From an uncultured Clostridium sp. (GTDB lineage Bacteria; Bacillota; Clostridia; Clostridiales; Clostridiaceae): DNA of 7,487 bases. The position numbers were made by a program, and so were the translations under genes. The notes under the pieces are model-generated. The model was not told where the DNA came from and searched no databases. It saw only the letters and a program-made list of their open reading frames with translations. The stretch is taken from assembly GCA_946575275.1 (NCBI GenBank), contig CAMNZV010000080.1, positions 1 through 7,487 on the forward strand, in the 5' to 3' direction. Shown piece after piece: positions 6,226 through 7,487 of the stretch (the first letter of the stretch is position 1; each line of letters opens with the position of its first letter).

Positions 6226-6272
6226 ATTTTCTTAATAAAATAAAGCTTTTTTAAAAATTTTATTAAGAAAAT
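6226..6272. repeat. Perfect 16-bp AT-rich inverted repeat
   Basis: The arm 6226-6241 (ATTTTCTTAATAAAAT) is the exact reverse complement of 6257-6272, with a 15-nt loop containing AAAGCTTT. It lies between the marR promoter and the terminator of the next gene upstream. The stem has only two G-C pairs or fewer, so its stability as RNA is modest. Its function is unknown; together with the following hairpin it fills the gene-free stretch 6205-6356, where no other gene or site is apparent. Confidence 0.55.
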
Positions 6273-6273
6273 T

Positions 6274-6311
6274 AAAAGCAATCTAGAAAATCAACTTTCT
6301 AAATTGCTTTT
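6274..6311 (-). terminator. Intrinsic terminator after the unknown gene
   Basis: A 16-bp stem (6274-6289 with 6296-6311) has a 6-nt loop. Read on the - strand it is fully paired, with one G-U wobble at 6283/6302. It ends GCTTTT, followed by AATTTTCTT. It begins 45 nt past the stop at 6357, the right place to end that gene's transcript and insulate marR. The + strand reading has a C/A mismatch but also a good T-rich tail, so it may work both ways. Confidence 0.75.
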
Positions 6312-6356
6312 ATTTTTATTACTTTGTACTATTATCCAAAATAATATTTTCATATC

Positions 6357-7268
6357 CTACTTTAAATATATATTCATTAATATATAATCTGCAGTTTTAA
6401 TATCCTTTAGTCCACCTAATTCCTTTAGGAAGCTTTCTGGTTTATTATAATAATTATTATCACCAGCATTTTCTCCAAATAATGATGACAAATCATTGCA
6501 ACTTGTTGGCATTACTGCTGTATTTCCTTTTGTAGCTATATTTCCATAAAACTTATTTGTTAGTAAGTAATTATTAGTATGCAAAGATGAGGTATTTTTT
6601 GTTTTTAATCCATCTATATACTCTGAAAGCTTATAGCTGTCCTTACTTATATAATATATTTTCCCATCATAATTCATTTTAACTCTGTAAAACTCCTTTA
6701 TGCTTCCATCCTCCATTTGTAAAGTACAATTTATATCACTAGGGTTCATTAAATTCATTTCCTCCACCTGCATTAATACATTATTGGCAGCATTTATTGT
6801 CATATTATATACTGCTGTATATTTATCATTCATATATACACCAAACTTATTTTCTTCATTATTATCAGAGTGACTTAAATAATCTGCACATTCTTTGTAA
6901 AGACTTAAAAGATTTCCTTGTTGAAGTATAACCTTATTTGCAATATATTTTTCATAATCATATATTTGATGTGAAAATGGATATCTTTGTTTTGCTGCTT
7001 CATAGGTTGCACTAACATAACAGCTTTTTTTATTGCCTATAGGCATTTTAGTTTCATCTTTTATATAAGATAAATCTGTCATTGATTCTAAATTAACAAC
7101 TTCATAATTCAACTTTTCAATTACATCTGAAAAGTTATCTATATAACTTTCTTTTATAGTACCATCCACAGATATACCTAAATATTTAATAATTTCCTTC
7201 ATGTGTATATTTTGAGTTTCATTTATAGTATCTTTTGATGCATTTTCTTTACTTGAACTACTCGCCAT
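6357..7268 (-). CDS. Unrecognised protein, probably missing its 5' end through an insertion-sequence junction
   Basis: I do not recognise this protein. From ATG 7268 it has 303 residues, and the frame continues open to a TTG at 7319. Neither start, nor the next ATG at 7202, has a Shine-Dalgarno sequence. The first five residues (MASSS) and everything further upstream are encoded by the right end of an IS605-type element, which ends at about 7253. Native coding therefore begins near SKENASKDTINET, a hydrophilic Ser/Asn/Lys-rich stretch of the kind that often follows a signal peptide or lipobox in Gram-positive exported proteins. No such signal remains. The rest is soluble-looking, rich in Asn, Tyr and Lys, with no membrane segment, no internal repeats and scattered Cys. 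Mixed sequence such as EDGSIKEFYRVKMNYDGKIY looks like beta strands. It is probably a truncated, possibly non-expressed remnant of a larger, perhaps exported protein. The downstream hairpin at 6274-6311 is its likely terminator. Confidence 0.6.
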   Translation of the reverse strand: MASSSSKENASKDTINETQNIHMKEIIKYLGISVDGTIKESYIDNFSDVIEKLNYEVVNLESMTDLSYIKDETKMPIGNKKSCYVSATYEAAKQRYPFSHQIYDYEKYIANKVILQQGNLLSLYKECADYLSHSDNNEENKFGVYMNDKYTAVYNMTINAANNVLMQVEEMNLMNPSDINCTLQMEDGSIKEFYRVKMNYDGKIYYISKDSYKLSEYIDGLKTKNTSSLHTNNYLLTNKFYGNIATKGNTAVMPTSCNDLSSLFGENAGDNNYYNKPESFLKELGGLKDIKTADYILMNIYLK

Positions 7269-7308
7269 TGAAATGACAAGATTCTTGGGCAACACACCTA
7301 ATGGTGTG
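7261..7308 (-). repeat. Two right-end hairpins of the IS605-type element
   Basis: Hairpin one is 7293-7308, CACACC/GGTGTG with a 4-nt loop. Hairpin two is 7261-7280: on the - strand CTTGTCAT pairs with ATGGCGAG using two G-T wobbles around a 4-nt loop. It lies 3 nt before the TTCAA end. A foldback just inside the cleavage site is what the TnpA transposase of this family recognises. The same region forms the 3' scaffold of omega RNAs in intact elements. Confidence 0.65.
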
Positions 7309-7358
7309 AGATTAACCAAGCTAACAAGGGCGTTCCGACCTCACTTTATACCAATAGT

Positions 7359-7487
7359 TTAAGCTATCAGCTTTTCCAAATTGATTGAAGCATTTAAGTC
7401 TCTATTTTGATGTGTTCCACATTCGGAACACAGCCATTCTCTCAAACCTAAATTTTTAACATCTTTATTCTTCTATCCACATTTAGA
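7359..7487 (-). pseudogene. tnpB: TnpB (IS605 OrfB) C-terminal remnant with in-frame stop
   Basis: The last 43 codons of a TnpB RNA-guided nuclease, ending in TAA at 7359, run in from the window edge. Visible motifs are the second Cys pair of the zinc ribbon (CSECG), the TnpB signature [12 protein letters not shown], whose Asp is the expected third RuvC catalytic residue, and the tail LEKLIA. The first zinc pair is represented by KCG, directly followed by an in-frame TAG (7473-7475) where intact homologues carry a sense codon. The protein would thus stop before the second zinc pair and the final RuvC Asp, so this copy should be inactive as a nuclease. A sequencing error at one base is the alternative. 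Most of the gene is outside the window. Confidence 0.85.

Larger units (their letters stand above)
7253..7487 (-). mobile_element. Right end of an IS200/IS605-family element (partial, continues beyond the window)
   Basis: Reading the - strand, a tnpB C-terminus is followed by about 100 nt of noncoding sequence with two hairpins. The element then ends at TTCAA (7253-7257), a right-end form typical of IS605-type elements, whose ends are subterminal hairpins and not inverted repeats. The left end lies outside the window. The exact boundary is inferred from the hairpin and the TCAA-type end. Confidence 0.7.

Noticed and set aside
1..7487. CRISPR array, tRNA or rRNA genes, prophage or toxin-antitoxin modules
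   Set aside because: No regularly spaced direct repeats, no tRNA or rRNA-like sequence, and no small paired genes of that kind were found on either strand.

Overview
The window is about 70% A+T or more by eye. It uses strong Shine-Dalgarno sequences of the AGGAGG/AGGTGAT type, some TTG starts, and contains Firmicutes gene families, including a BioB that looks like the anaerobe type. Together these point to a low-GC anaerobic Firmicute, most likely Clostridium in the broad sense. The species cannot be fixed from the sequence.

Layout. On the + strand there is one gene, a class II glutamine amidotransferase (46-816). Everything else reads on the - strand. The biotin pair bioB (1371-2318) and bioY (813-1355) forms an operon whose distal end overlaps the amidotransferase gene tail to tail by 4 bp. 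Its promoter (2342-2370) is overlapped by a near-perfect BirA operator (2363-2396). Upstream is an ogt-type O6-alkylguanine-DNA alkyltransferase (2415-2885, probable TTG start), preceded by a 13-bp-stem inverted repeat. Next comes a two-gene operon, a MarR-family regulator (5691-6128) followed 19 bp later by a large P2-type (calcium-pump-like) ATPase (2990-5671). The operon is driven by a clear sigma-A-type promoter (6176-6204). A perfect 27-bp palindrome (6148-6174) covers the start of transcription, and a second perfect 20-bp palindrome overlaps the -10 box. The gene-free stretch 6205-6356 holds two consecutive hairpins, one a probable terminator.

The right-hand end holds an unrecognised protein gene (6357 to about 7268) that seems to have lost its 5' end. 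Immediately upstream of it lies the right end of an IS200/IS605-family element: two subterminal hairpins, a TTCAA end, and the last 43 codons of a tnpB transposase-associated nuclease carrying an in-frame TAG. The open reading frame of the unknown gene runs into this insertion-sequence end, so its apparent N-terminus is insertion-sequence-derived.

How the genes work together. bioB-bioY under BirA control, with no other biotin gene in view, looks like a scavenging module for biotin or dethiobiotin. The MarR-ATPase pair looks like a self-regulated cation-efflux unit. The ATPase keeps the catalytic residues but deviates at several ion-site positions, so its ion is uncertain. I see no convincing novel multi-gene system. 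The most interesting points are the BioB cluster-ligand substitution, the ATPase ion-site changes, the MarR palindromes, and the insertion-sequence/omega-RNA remnant that cuts off the unknown gene.
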